A stretch of 64,000 nucleotides of DNA, from assembly GCF_026340975.1 (NCBI RefSeq), contig NZ_JAPEOS010000001.1:3691001-3755000 (forward strand), given 5' to 3'. This DNA is from Streptomyces sp. NBC_01214 (GTDB lineage: Bacteria > Actinomycetota > Actinomycetes > Streptomycetales > Streptomycetaceae). The translations under genes and the position numbers were made by a program. Of the stretch, positions 16,921-25,317 are shown piece by piece. Under the pieces are notes generated by a model. The model was not told the DNA's origin and made no database searches. It saw nothing but the letters and a program-made list of their open reading frames with translations. Numbering within the stretch: the stretch's first letter is position 1; every line of letters starts with the position of its first letter.

Positions 16921-16996
16921 CGCGGGTAGGGCTCCGGGGCCGCCGGCTCCGGAGCCGTACCTCCGGGTTCGACGCCCCGCCCGACTCCTTCGACGA

Positions 16997-17007
16997 CTCT
17001 CGTACGA
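16997..17007. promoter_or_regulatory. CTCTCGTACGA motif upstream of arsR-like gene
   Basis: CTCTCGTAC (16997-17005) extended to the palindrome TCGTACGA (17000-17007) matches the right arm of the three operators at 15726-15776. It lies 51 bp upstream of the arsR-like start, consistent with autoregulation. Confidence 0.4.
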
Positions 17008-17057
17008 TGGGGACGCGCACCATCCGAGCGGACCGATCGAGTGAGTGGAGCAGGGAC

Positions 17058-17405
17058 ATGACGGAACGGGACACCTCCCGCACCCTCGCCCACCCCGAGG
17101 CGGACGAGATCCGCCTGGAAGGCGTGCTGCACGCGCTCTCCGACCCGGTCCGGCTGTCCATCGTCCTGGACCTGGCCGCCTCGGCCGAGGACCTGGCCTG
17201 CTCGTACTTCGACCTGCCGGTCACCAAGTCCACGACCACCCACCACTTCCGCGTCCTGCGCGAGAGCGGCGTCGTACGCCAGGCCTACCGCGGCACCACC
17301 AAGCTCAACGCCCTGCGCCGGGAGGAACTGGAGGCGCTCTTCCCGGGCCTCCTCGACAGCGTCCTCGCAGCGGCCGCGGCCGAGGCCGCCCGGCTCGCCG
17401 TCTAG
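17058..17405 (+). CDS. ArsR-family transcriptional regulator
   Basis: 115 residues, ATG 17058 with GCAGGGA upstream. A winged helix: LHALSDPVRLSIVLDLA is the usual ArsR opening, and the recognition helix is TKSTTTHHFRVLRESGVVRQ. One Cys is present (LACSYFD) just before the recognition helix; the classical metal motif CVC is absent, so it probably senses something other than arsenic, perhaps through that Cys. It lies 137 bp downstream of the OYE gene and very likely represses it through the CTCGTAC sites. Confidence 0.9.
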   Translation: MTERDTSRTLAHPEADEIRLEGVLHALSDPVRLSIVLDLAASAEDLACSYFDLPVTKSTTTHHFRVLRESGVVRQAYRGTTKLNALRREELEALFPGLLDSVLAAAAAEAARLAV

Positions 17406-17413
17406 GGGGTGTC

Positions 17414-17737
17414 TTGCCCCGTCTGCGGTTCTTCTTCGAAGCCGGCGTCCCGCACACCCCGCTGTGGCCGGCCGCCGCGGACCTGGACGGCCCGTACGGC
17501 TCCCCCTGCGAGTTGGACCGGCTGCCGATCAGTGCGCAGACCCGGACCGAACTGGTGCGGCTGTGCGCGTGGTACCAGTCGTCGATCGACTGGGACGACC
17601 CGCCGGCCCCGTCGCCGTGGCCGCTCGAGGAGTGGCAGCTGTTCCGCCGACAGGCGGACACCGCCTTCGCCGCCCTGTGCCAAGAGCTCGGCGACGGCTG
17701 GCAGATCGAGATGACCCACACGGTCTGGACCGGCTGA
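17414..17737 (+). CDS. Conserved hypothetical acidic protein
   Basis: 107 residues from TTG 17414, 8 bp after the arsR stop, with AGGGGG as a plausible ribosome-binding site. The protein is rich in Trp, Pro and acidic residues (LCAWYQSSIDWDDPPAPSPW), with no membrane segment or known motif. Codon use matches its neighbours. It may be translated with the ArsR gene. I do not recognise the family. Confidence 0.6.
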   Translation: MPRLRFFFEAGVPHTPLWPAAADLDGPYGSPCELDRLPISAQTRTELVRLCAWYQSSIDWDDPPAPSPWPLEEWQLFRRQADTAFAALCQELGDGWQIEMTHTVWTG

Positions 17738-17754
17738 GACGCCCGGGGACGGGC

Positions 17755-17996
17755 TCAGTAGTGGCCCAGCATTTCGTCGGCCGGGATGCAGTCGAACACG
17801 GTGCCGGCCCAGTCGTTGGCCTGCCGAAGACCAGCCGCGTGAGCACGACGTCGCCGGCGCGCTGTGCCCGCGGGTTCATCCCCCACTCCTGCGAGCCGAT
17901 GTCGCCCGTGGTGACCTCGATGTCCCTCCCGTTCTCCTCCATATGGGCGATGAGTTCGGCAGAGAGCTCCGAGAGGGGCGGCTCGGGCGACGGCAC
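17755..17996 (-). pseudogene. Small conserved-looking gene with a frameshift
   Basis: Reading leftward from GTG 17996, the frame encodes SELSAELIAHMEENGRDIEV and continues through GDVVLTRLVFGR. At about 17822-17828 sensible coding moves to another frame, QANDWAGTVFDCIPADEM, which stops at 17755. A single lost base, or a 4-base loss in a CGGC repeat, would explain it; repaired, the product is about 80 residues. It starts 7 bp after the stop of the SpaA-like gene and lacks its own ribosome-binding site, so it was probably translationally coupled. Could be real decay or an assembly indel. Function unknown. Confidence 0.5.
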
Positions 17997-18002
17997 GGGC
18001 GG

Positions 18003-18605
18003 TCACACGGGCGTGGGCGTGTTCTCGGCGGTCACCGTCACGCCTTCGGCGATGTTCTCCGCCGTCAGTACCAGTGGGCCGAACACCGGGTTCAGGGGCA
18101 GGTCGTAACCGGGCGGGGCCTGGGTCTCCTGCCAGTAGTAGACGCCGGTCGGCAGGGTGCGGGTGCACGTGCCGTCGGCCGAGGTGGTGCAGGAGGCGCC
18201 GATCGGGGAGTCCGGGTCGCTGCCGGTGGTCTGGAGTCCCGGGATGCCGTTGGTCTCCTCCCAGAGCGCGAACACGGCGCCGGCCAGGGGGTCGCCGGTC
18301 AGCCCGTCCTCCTTGATCACCGTGACGTCACCGAGCGGCTCACCGGGGCCCTCGCAGCCGGGAGGCCCCGCCTCGCAGCGGGGCGGGGGGCACCACCCCC
18401 GGTGGCCGCCGGCCGCGGTGTGGTCCGGGCACCGGGCGGCACCCCCGGGAGCCTGGTGCGCGATGCCGGACTGGGTCCGGACCGCCGTGCCCGCCCCGGC
18501 CGCCGCCGCGTACGAGGACGTCGCCACCAGCAGCGCCGTCACCCCCATGGTGAGGACCCAGGGCCGCCACCCGTCCCGTGACCGGCGGAATCCGTTCGAT
18601 GCCAT
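18003..18605 (-). CDS. Secreted protein with SpaA-like prealbumin-fold domain
   Basis: 200 residues, ATG 18605 with GGATGGAG upstream. An Arg-rich start and hydrophobic core (about 15-40) form a signal peptide ending in [10 protein letters not shown] Cys/Pro-rich linker follows, then one SpaA/Cna-B-like domain (about 95-195): [43 protein letters not shown], and ENTPTPV at the end. The TGxYYWxETxAPxGY signature is typical of collagen-binding/pilin-type prealbumin domains. No LPXTG sorting signal is present, so it is probably released. A Cys pair (CTTSADGTC) may make a disulfide. Confidence 0.8.
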   Translation of the reverse strand: MASNGFRRSRDGWRPWVLTMGVTALLVATSSYAAAAGAGTAVRTQSGIAHQAPGGAARCPDHTAAGGHRGWCPPPRCEAGPPGCEGPGEPLGDVTVIKEDGLTGDPLAGAVFALWEETNGIPGLQTTGSDPDSPIGASCTTSADGTCTRTLPTGVYYWQETQAPPGYDLPLNPVFGPLVLTAENIAEGVTVTAENTPTPV

Positions 18606-18848
18606 GACACTCCATCCGCATGCTGCTCCGGGGCTTCGCTCCCGCGACATGATCGGCCCCCGCGCGCGGGCGGGCCCGGCGACACTCCCCGCACGAGGGC
18701 ATCGCGGCCGGACGACCACCCGGAAGCACCTCCGCGAGGGCGGTGGCCGACGGCCGGCAGTCCCACGCGGCACGAGGTCGGGGGCGCCGCAGGAGCCCCG
18801 CCCCGCGGCCACGGAATCCCGGCAGGGGCGACGCCGGGGAGGGACGGC

Positions 18849-20213
18849 CTACGCCCCGCTCGAGCCGGCCGCGGCCAGCAGGCCGGTCCAGTCGGGGATC
18901 TTCACCGAGCGACGACCCAGGGAGCGCCCCAGCTCGACTTCGGCCGCCTCGATGGCCAGCCAGCCCGGCCACTCCACCGCGTGCAGGCCCGCCGCCCGCA
19001 GGGCGTCCAGCGGGTCCCCGAGGAGCTCGCGCCGGGCCAGTGCCCCCGCGTCCTGGAGCAGCGAGGACACGGTCTCCTTGGCGCAGGGCCGGTTCGTGCC
19101 GATCACCCCGGTCGGGCCGCGCTTGATCCAGCCCGCCACGTACTCGCCGACCGAGGCCCGGCCCGCGCGCAGCACCCGGCCCGCCGCATGCGGGACCGTG
19201 CCCTTCGCCGGGTCGAAGGGCAGCCCGGCGAGCGGAACGCCCCGGTACCCGACCGAGCGCAGCACCAACTGCGCCTCGATGTCCTCGTGGGCGCCCGTCC
19301 CGATCACCCCGCCCCGGCCGTCCGGGGCGGTGCGCTCGAAACGCACCCCGGTGACCCGGCCGTCCGGCCCGCCCAGGATCTCCACCGGGCGCAGGTAGAA
19401 CCGCAGCGCGATCCGGCGCGGCCCCTCGCCCGGGGCCTCCCCGGCCCAGCCCCGCAGCACCTCCAGGTTCCGCCGCGCCACCGCCGGCAGGGCGGCGGCC
19501 GCCCCCGGGTCGGCGTACACGGGGTCGAGGGTCAGCTCGGCCGGATCGGCCCAGCTGTCCACGCCCGGCAGCGTGCCCAGTTCACGCAGCTCCTTGGTGG
19601 TGAACTTGCCCTGCGAGGGACCGCGCCGGGCCACCATCGCCACCGCGCGCACCCCGCTCTGCGCCAGCGCGCCGAGGGCCGGCTGCGGCATGTCCGTCGG
19701 TTCCAGTTCGGCCCGGCCCCGGGCCAGGATCCGCGTCACGTCCACCGCGACGTTGCCGGCCCCGACGACCACCGCCGCATCCACGCCGGGCAGGTCGAAG
19801 GCCTCGGCGGCGGCGTCCGGGTGCCCGCTGTACCAGGACACGAAGGCCGTGGCGGAGTGCACCCCGGTCAGCTCCTCGCCGGGGATCCCCAGCATCCGGT
19901 CGCGGGCCGCGCCCACGCAGTACACCACCGCGTGGTACAGCTCCAGCAGCCGGCTCGTGGGCAGCGCCTCCCCGCCGACCTCGACGTTGCCGAGGAAGCG
20001 GATCCGCTCGTCCTCCAGCACGGTGCGCAGGTTGCCCTGGAGCGACTTGATCTTCTCGTGGTCCGGGGCGACCCCGTACCGGACGAGCCCGTAGGGGGCG
20101 GGGAGCCGGTCGAGCACGTCCACCCGCACCCCGGGCACTTCGCGCTGCTGCACCAGGGTCTGGGCCGCGTAGACCCCGCTGGGGCCCGATCCGACGACGG
20201 CGACACGAAGCAC
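18849..20213 (-). CDS. fprA: FAD-dependent ferredoxin/adrenodoxin-type NADP reductase (FprA family)
   Basis: 454 residues. The N-terminal FAD site VAVVGSGPSGVYAAQTL, the conserved PAPYGLVRYGVAPDH block, the NADP site VVVGAGNVAVDVTRIL and the C-terminal GWIKRGPTGVIGTNRPCAKE are diagnostic of the mycobacterial FprA/adrenodoxin reductase family. It passes electrons from NADPH to ferredoxins, usually feeding cytochromes P450 or other oxygenases. No ferredoxin or P450 gene is adjacent. ATG start at 20213 with GGGAGGA-like site upstream. Confidence 0.93.
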   Translation of the reverse strand: MLRVAVVGSGPSGVYAAQTLVQQREVPGVRVDVLDRLPAPYGLVRYGVAPDHEKIKSLQGNLRTVLEDERIRFLGNVEVGGEALPTSRLLELYHAVVYCVGAARDRMLGIPGEELTGVHSATAFVSWYSGHPDAAAEAFDLPGVDAAVVVGAGNVAVDVTRILARGRAELEPTDMPQPALGALAQSGVRAVAMVARRGPSQGKFTTKELRELGTLPGVDSWADPAELTLDPVYADPGAAAALPAVARRNLEVLRGWAGEAPGEGPRRIALRFYLRPVEILGGPDGRVTGVRFERTAPDGRGGVIGTGAHEDIEAQLVLRSVGYRGVPLAGLPFDPAKGTVPHAAGRVLRAGRASVGEYVAGWIKRGPTGVIGTNRPCAKETVSSLLQDAGALARRELLGDPLDALRAAGLHAVEWPGWLAIEAAEVELGRSLGRRSVKIPDWTGLLAAAGSSGA

Positions 20214-20265
20214 GGCGGAGCTCCTCCCGCAGGTGGTCCCAGCATGACACCGGCCCCCCGCGGAG

Positions 20266-20997
20266 TCAGCCCATCGTGCGCATCCGGTGGATCTCGGCGC
20301 TCTGCGTGGCCACCACCTCGGTGGCCATCTCCTCCACCGCCACGTTGTTCCCGCCCGCGAGCGCCTCGCCCGCCATCTTCACGGCGCCCTCGTGGTGGGC
20401 GGTCATCAGCTTCAGGAAGAGCCGGTCGAAGTCGGTCCCCCCGGCCGCGGCCAGTTCCGCCAGCTGCTGCTCGGTCGCCATGCCCGGCATCGCGCCGTGG
20501 TCGTGACCCGCCGCCGGGGCCGCGGGCGTGGCCGGGGCCCCGGGCGCGGCCGGTGCTGCGGGCGTGGTCGTGGCGGGGTGGCGGGCCAACCACTTCTCCA
20601 TCGCGCCGATTTCGGGCTTCTGGGCCGCCGTGATCCGTTCCGCCAGCCGTTTGACCGCGTCCGCCGCGGCCCGCTCCGGTGCCAGCGCGCTCATCGTCAG
20701 GGCCTGCCGGTGGTGTTCGATCATGCGGGAGACGTAGGCGTGGTCGGCGGCGTTCGGGCTGTCGTCGGGCTTCGCCTTCGCGGCCTCTTCGGGGGTGAGG
20801 CGGCGGGCCGCCTCGCCCGGCCGGCCCGGCGCGACGACCGTGGCCCGTCCGTCGTCGGCCCGGTCCGTACCGCGGTCCCCCTGGCAGCCGGAGAGCGTCA
20901 GCAGGAGGCCGGCGGCGGCCGCCAGCACTGCGGTGAACCGGACGGGCGGCGCCGGTAAGGCCCGGCGTCCAACCCCTGGGTCTTTTGCCATGTCCAT
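20266..20997 (-). CDS. DUF305 lipoprotein
   Basis: 243 residues from ATG 20997. A short basic N-terminus and hydrophobic stretch end in the lipobox LSGC (Cys near residue 35), so it is a lipoprotein. Two DUF305 halves carry paired His motifs: MIEHHRQALTMS and LMTAHHEGAVKMA, separated by a Pro/Ala linker and HDHGAMPGM. DUF305 proteins are often linked to copper or other metal handling at the cell surface; the His and Met clusters fit that. It is divergent from the LVIVD protein gene, with a palindrome between the two starts. Confidence 0.88.
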   Translation of the reverse strand: MDMAKDPGVGRRALPAPPVRFTAVLAAAAGLLLTLSGCQGDRGTDRADDGRATVVAPGRPGEAARRLTPEEAAKAKPDDSPNAADHAYVSRMIEHHRQALTMSALAPERAAADAVKRLAERITAAQKPEIGAMEKWLARHPATTTPAAPAAPGAPATPAAPAAGHDHGAMPGMATEQQLAELAAAGGTDFDRLFLKLMTAHHEGAVKMAGEALAGGNNVAVEEMATEVVATQSAEIHRMRTMG

Positions 20998-21001
20998 GAA
21001 A

Positions 21002-21014
21002 GGAAGATACTTCC
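21002..21014. promoter_or_regulatory. GGAAG-ATA-CTTCC palindrome
   Basis: A perfect 13-bp dyad between the divergent DUF305 and LVIVD genes. On the minus strand it contains TATCTT six nt before the DUF305 ATG, so it may overlap the -10 of a leaderless transcript; no ribosome-binding site is present there. Confidence 0.4.
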
Positions 21015-21073
21015 GGGGTCCTGGTTCTGCTCCCTCGCGGGCGGAACCGATCGGACTCTCAAGGGAGGGCACA

Positions 21074-22558
21074 GTGACCTCGCTACACACCAGCCGGGTG
21101 CGGAACAGGAGGGTGGGGGTGGCCGTCGCCGCGGCCGGACTCCTCGCCACGCTCCTGGCGGCCGGACCGGCGGCCGCGACCCCCGACCCGGGCGACTTGG
21201 CGCCCGCCAGCGCGCACCAGCACGGCGCCGGCCCCGCCGAGGGCCGGGAGCAAGCCCCGGGCGACATCCCCGGCCAGGACGAGATCGTGCACAGCGCCAA
21301 CGTCAAGCACGTGGCCAACATCCCCAGCAGCGACCCCACGGGGATCAACACCGACCTGGCCTTCCAGGGCAGGTACGCCTACGCGGGCAGCTACAGCGGC
21401 TTCACCATCTACGACATCGCGAACCCGAAGGCGCCGAAGACCGTCACCCAGGTGCTCTGCCCCGGCGGTCAGAACGACGTCTCCGTCCACGGCGACCTGC
21501 TCTTCCTCTCCACCGACTCCTCGCGCAGCGACGACTCCTGCAACAGCGTCCCGCAGCCCGCCACGGAGAAGTCCTCGTGGGAGGGCATCAAGATCTTCGA
21601 CATCAAGGACAAGAAGAACCCCAAGTACGTCAAGTCCGTCGAGACCGCCTGCGGTTCACACACCCACACCCTGGTGCCGGGCGACCGCGACATCTACCTC
21701 TACGTCGCCTCGTACTCCCCGAACGAGGCCTTCCCCGACTGCAAGCCGCCGCACGACGGCATCTCGGTCGTGAAGGTCCCGAAGAAGGCACCGACGAAGG
21801 CCGCGGTCGTCGCCTTCCCCGTCCTCTTCCCCGACGGCGGCAACCCGGGCGAGCCCACCCACCCCGGCGTCTCCAAGACCACCGGCTGCCACGACATCAC
21901 CGTGCTGCCGTCGAAGGACCTGGCCGCCGGCGCCTGCATGGGTGACGGCATCCTCTTCGATATCAGCGAGCCCGAGCAGCCGAGGGTCATCGACCGCGTC
22001 CAGGACAACGTGAACTTCGCGTTCTGGCACTCGGCCACCTTCAACGAGCGCGCGAACAAGGTGGTGTTCACCGACGAACTCGGCGGCGGTGGCGGCGCCA
22101 CCTGCAACGAGGCCACCGGTCCCGACCGCGGCGCCGACGGGATCTACGACATCACCGGCCGCGGGGACCAGCGCAAACTCGCCTTCCGCAGCTACTTCAA
22201 GATCCCGCGCCACCAGGCCGACACCGAGAACTGCGTGGCCCACAACGGTTCGCTGGTCCCGGTCGGCGGCGGCCGCGACATCATGGTGCAGGCCTGGTAC
22301 CAGGGCGGCGTCTCCGTATGGGAGTTCACCGACTCCGCCCGGCCCAGGGAGATCGCCTACTTCGAGCGCGGACCGCTGACGACGGACCAGCTCGGACTCG
22401 GCGGGTCCTGGTCGGCGTACTACTACAACGGGCACGTCTACTCGAACGACATCGTCAAGGGCCTCGACGTGCTGCGGCTCGACGACCGGCGTACCGACAG
22501 CGCCAAGCGGGTCCGGATGGACCGGCTCAACGTGCAGACCCAGCCCGAGTACCACTGA
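21074..22558 (+). CDS. Secreted LVIVD-repeat beta-propeller protein
   Basis: 494 residues, GTG 21074 with AAGGGAGG upstream. A twin-Arg-like RNRR precedes a long hydrophobic signal segment ending AAGPAAAT. The mature part begins with a His-containing SAHQHGAGP stretch and contains LVIVD-type propeller repeats (YAYAGSYSGFTIYDIANPKAP, WEGIKIFDIKDKKNP, GILFDISEPEQPRVI). Four or more Cys are positioned to make disulfides (VLCPGG, DDSCNS, TACGSHTH, TTGCHD, GACMG). Paired divergently with the DUF305 lipoprotein, a recurrent partnership in streptomycetes as far as I recall. Function unknown; extracellular, possibly metal-linked. Confidence 0.85.
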   Translation: MTSLHTSRVRNRRVGVAVAAAGLLATLLAAGPAAATPDPGDLAPASAHQHGAGPAEGREQAPGDIPGQDEIVHSANVKHVANIPSSDPTGINTDLAFQGRYAYAGSYSGFTIYDIANPKAPKTVTQVLCPGGQNDVSVHGDLLFLSTDSSRSDDSCNSVPQPATEKSSWEGIKIFDIKDKKNPKYVKSVETACGSHTHTLVPGDRDIYLYVASYSPNEAFPDCKPPHDGISVVKVPKKAPTKAAVVAFPVLFPDGGNPGEPTHPGVSKTTGCHDITVLPSKDLAAGACMGDGILFDISEPEQPRVIDRVQDNVNFAFWHSATFNERANKVVFTDELGGGGGATCNEATGPDRGADGIYDITGRGDQRKLAFRSYFKIPRHQADTENCVAHNGSLVPVGGGRDIMVQAWYQGGVSVWEFTDSARPREIAYFERGPLTTDQLGLGGSWSAYYYNGHVYSNDIVKGLDVLRLDDRRTDSAKRVRMDRLNVQTQPEYH

Positions 22559-22560
22559 CC

Positions 22561-23208
22561 TCAGGGGTGCGGCGGGTGCGAAGGGGGTGAGGGAGGCGTT
22601 CCGCCGGGCGGCCCGCCGTCCGGCGGAACGCCGAGCCCCCAGTCCAGCCCGTAGCGCTGGAACAGATCCGCCCGCAGCCGCTGCGCCGGCATCGGGGCGC
22701 CGGGCAGCAGGACCGCCACGACCGCGCCCATCAGCCGGGCCCGCAGCAGCGGATAGTCCGCGTCCGGGTCCGCCGAGCCGTACCGCACGACGGTGTCCCG
22801 CAGCAGCTCCGCCAGCCGTTGCTGCTCGGGGCACTGCACGAAGCCCTCGGCCGTGAGGATGCCCGCCATGTGCGTGCGCATCAGCAGGGGTTCGTCCCGG
22901 GCGAGCCCCAGGACCGCGTCGACGGCACGCGCGAGCCTCTCGCGCCCGCACTCGCTGCGGGGCTCCCGCTCCAGCGCGGCGTGCAGGGTGAGGTACATCA
23001 GCCGGTGCACCGCGGACTGCAACAACTGCCTTTTGCCCGGGAAGTAGTACGAGACCAGGCCGCGTGCCGTGCCCGCCCGGTCGGCGATGTCGCCGAGCGT
23101 CGTGGCCTCGTAGCCGTGCTCGGCCACGAGTTCGACCGTGGACTGCAGCAGCCGCTCCCGGGAACGTCTGCGCAATTCTTCATTGACCGATGCGCTGCGC
23201 GGGGACAT
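22561..23208 (-). CDS. TetR-family transcriptional regulator
   Basis: 215 residues, ATG 23208 with AGGAG well placed upstream. The N-terminal helix-turn-helix is TTLGDIADRAGTARGLVSYYF. The C-terminal ligand domain is helical and ends in a Pro/Gly-rich tail (PPDGGPPGGTPPSPPS). An imperfect 19-bp dyad at 23222-23240 directly upstream of the start is a probable autoregulatory operator. It converges with the LVIVD gene (2 bp apart). Targets unknown. Confidence 0.88.
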   Translation of the reverse strand: MSPRSASVNEELRRRSRERLLQSTVELVAEHGYEATTLGDIADRAGTARGLVSYYFPGKRQLLQSAVHRLMYLTLHAALEREPRSECGRERLARAVDAVLGLARDEPLLMRTHMAGILTAEGFVQCPEQQRLAELLRDTVVRYGSADPDADYPLLRARLMGAVVAVLLPGAPMPAQRLRADLFQRYGLDWGLGVPPDGGPPGGTPPSPPSHPPHP

Positions 23209-23221
23209 GCTTACTCCTGCG

Positions 23222-23240
23222 TTGACTGGCTCCTGGCCAA
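23222..23240. promoter_or_regulatory. Imperfect 19-bp dyad upstream of tetR-like gene
   Basis: TTGACTGGCTCCTGGCCAA: ends and TGGC/GCCA arms are symmetric around a 5-bp core. Position just 14 bp before the start codon fits a repressor site. Confidence 0.4.
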
Positions 23241-23310
23241 TATACTCAGCGCACGGGGTCGCCTGCTCTGGGTGACACGGGGGATCATCCAGGGCAGGCA
23301 CGCCGTACCC

Positions 23311-23970
23311 TCACCGTTCCACCGGGTCGCAACCGCGTTCGCGGACGGGCCCGGACGTCGCGAGAGCCACCAGGGCCACTCCCAGGAGCCAGCCCGCCAG
23401 CACGTCCGACGACCAGTGCACCCCGAGGTACACGCGGGTGAAGCCGACCCCGAGCACCGAGACCACGGCCACCGCCCAGGCGGCGACCACCCAGGCGACC
23501 CGGACCCGGCCCGGGGCCGGGCGGGGGAGCAGCCACAGCAGCAGTCCGCACACCACCGTCGCCGTCATGGCGTGGCCGGACGGGTAGGCCGCGTACTGCG
23601 CCGAGTCCACCGGATCTGGCCACACCGGACGCTCCCGCCCCACCAGAGCCTTCAGCCCCTGCTGTAGCGCCGAGGCCGCCAGGGTCGCCAGGGCCACCCG
23701 CAGCGCCCGCCCCCGATCGCCCCGCCACCACAACAGCGCGCAGGCGAGCGCCGCCAGTGCCCGCATGGTCCAGGGATCCCACACCCAGTCGCTCAGCACC
23801 TGCATCAGGTGCGTGACCCCGGGGTGGGTGACGGCGTGGGCGTGGAGATCACGGGCCACCCGCTCGTCGTGGGCGAGCAGCGGCCGCCACTGCGCGACCA
23901 CCAGCGCCGTCAGGACCGCCGCGAGCAGGGCGCAGCCGATGCCCGTCCACCGAAAGTGATCGTTCCGCAT
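23311..23970 (-). CDS. PAP2-family membrane phosphatase
   Basis: 219 residues, ATG 23970. Five or six hydrophobic segments surround the three phosphatase signature motifs: KALVGRERP, YPSGHAM and RVYLGVHWSSDV. PAP2 membrane enzymes remove phosphate from phosphatidate, undecaprenyl pyrophosphate or similar lipids on the outer face of the membrane. The active-site His residues (PSGH and GVHW) are intact. Upstream, 23971-24297 is non-coding. Confidence 0.9.
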   Translation of the reverse strand: MRNDHFRWTGIGCALLAAVLTALVVAQWRPLLAHDERVARDLHAHAVTHPGVTHLMQVLSDWVWDPWTMRALAALACALLWWRGDRGRALRVALATLAASALQQGLKALVGRERPVWPDPVDSAQYAAYPSGHAMTATVVCGLLLWLLPRPAPGRVRVAWVVAAWAVAVVSVLGVGFTRVYLGVHWSSDVLAGWLLGVALVALATSGPVRERGCDPVER

Positions 23971-24297
23971 ACCGAGATCCTCGCACCGTCGCCCGCCCGG
24001 CGGCCCCGGGCAGCGCCGGGCGTGCGGTCCGTCGACCGCCACCCGTGCGAAGTGGGCCGCGCTCCGGCCGAGTTGCGGCGCCGCCTTGCCCTCGCACGGC
24101 GCGTACTGGCCCTGACCAGGCCGGTACGGAGCCGTGCCGGGAGCGGCGGGGACAGCCGTGCAGCCGTCCTCGTGTGCGAGATGTCGACCGTACGGGTGGC
24201 GGGCGGGGGCCGTCCCGGGACGTCCGCGGAGGCGCCCTCGCTCAGGCGCAGGATCCGCGGCGGACGCTGCCCGGGGTCAGGATCCGCGGCGGACGGC
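23971..24297. other. Non-coding interval with an 18-bp direct repeat
   Basis: No supported gene. Near the right end the 18-mer CAGGATCCGCGGCGGACG occurs twice (24249-24266 and 24278-24295, period 29), immediately downstream of the M56 stop codon. Nothing else stands out. Confidence 0.5.
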
Positions 24298-25236
24298 TCA
24301 GGCCAGGGCGCTCAGCCCCGGTACGAAGGCCACCAGCAGCGGGATCGCCGGGACCAGCGTGGCCAGCGCCGTCAGCCGCAGCCGGCGGCCGGGGGAGAGC
24401 CGGGGCGTCGCCGACAGCAGCCTGCGCACCCGCTGCGGAACGTGGGCGTGCTCGGGCGAGGAAGCCGCGAACACCCCCCGGTCCTCGTTGAGTCCGACCA
24501 GCGCGAGCGCGATCGTCAGCCGGCCGAACCGCCGGGAGGCCACGTCGTCGGCGGCCATCTCCACCAGCCGGTGCATCTCCGCCTCGAACGCCGCGAAGAC
24601 CGGAACCTGCGGGAAGCCCCGGGCCAGCGCCCGCGAACAGTTCAGCAGCCAGTCGTGTCGGGCCGCCGCGTGACCCTGCTCGTGCGCCAGCACCGCGTCC
24701 AGCTGGCTGCCCTTGAGCCGGCCCAGCGCCGCCGTCGTGATCACCAGCTGCGGGGCCGCTCCCGGCAGCCACCAGGCGTCCGGCCGGGGACCCTCCAGAA
24801 CGACGAGCCGCGCGCCCGTGGGGTCCTCCCCGGGCAGCAGCGGGGCCCGCACCAGCAGTTCGCTGCCCTGCGCGCGCCGTCGGGCCCGCGCCCGCAGCAC
24901 CTCACCGGTCAGCATCGCCCCGGTCCACAGCCCGCCGCCCGCCAACACGAGCGCGGTGGCGGCGGCCCAGGGCCCGCCGGCCGCGCCCAGGGCGTAGGCG
25001 TCGACCACCCCGCGCGGGGCGGAGGCGAACAGCCGGCCCCGGACCTCCTGCCAGGCGGCCGCCGCGCTCAGCAGCATCGACAGCCCGAAGCACAGGAGCA
25101 CGGCGCCGACCACGCACTGCCAGACCCACAGCGCGACGACCGGCTCGCGCTCGGGCCATCGGGCCCGGGCCAGCAGACGGGGGGCGAGCACCGCGGTCAG
25201 GGCGCCGAGCAACAGGAGAACGGCGGGGACCATCAT
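24298..25236 (-). CDS. M56-family (BlaR1-like) membrane metallopeptidase
   Basis: 312 residues with four hydrophobic segments (about 1-22, 35-62, 85-110 and 290-310) and a zinc site HEQGH in AVLAHEQGHAAARHDW, with downstream EMAADDVASRRFG supplying the third ligand. This is the M56/BlaR1 peptidase domain without an extracellular penicillin-binding sensor. Such proteins in streptomycetes usually partner with a BlaI/MecI-type repressor; none lies in the immediate neighbourhood here. The DUF5134 gene is 81 bp upstream on the same strand. Confidence 0.88.
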   Translation of the reverse strand: MMVPAVLLLLGALTAVLAPRLLARARWPEREPVVALWVWQCVVGAVLLCFGLSMLLSAAAAWQEVRGRLFASAPRGVVDAYALGAAGGPWAAATALVLAGGGLWTGAMLTGEVLRARARRRAQGSELLVRAPLLPGEDPTGARLVVLEGPRPDAWWLPGAAPQLVITTAALGRLKGSQLDAVLAHEQGHAAARHDWLLNCSRALARGFPQVPVFAAFEAEMHRLVEMAADDVASRRFGRLTIALALVGLNEDRGVFAASSPEHAHVPQRVRRLLSATPRLSPGRRLRLTALATLVPAIPLLVAFVPGLSALA

Positions 25237-25317
25237 GGTCGCCAGCCTATGAGCGAGGGGCTACCTGCGGGTACGCCCTCGGGCCATTGGTGACGCAGGA
25301 CACGTCCGGCGCCGCCG

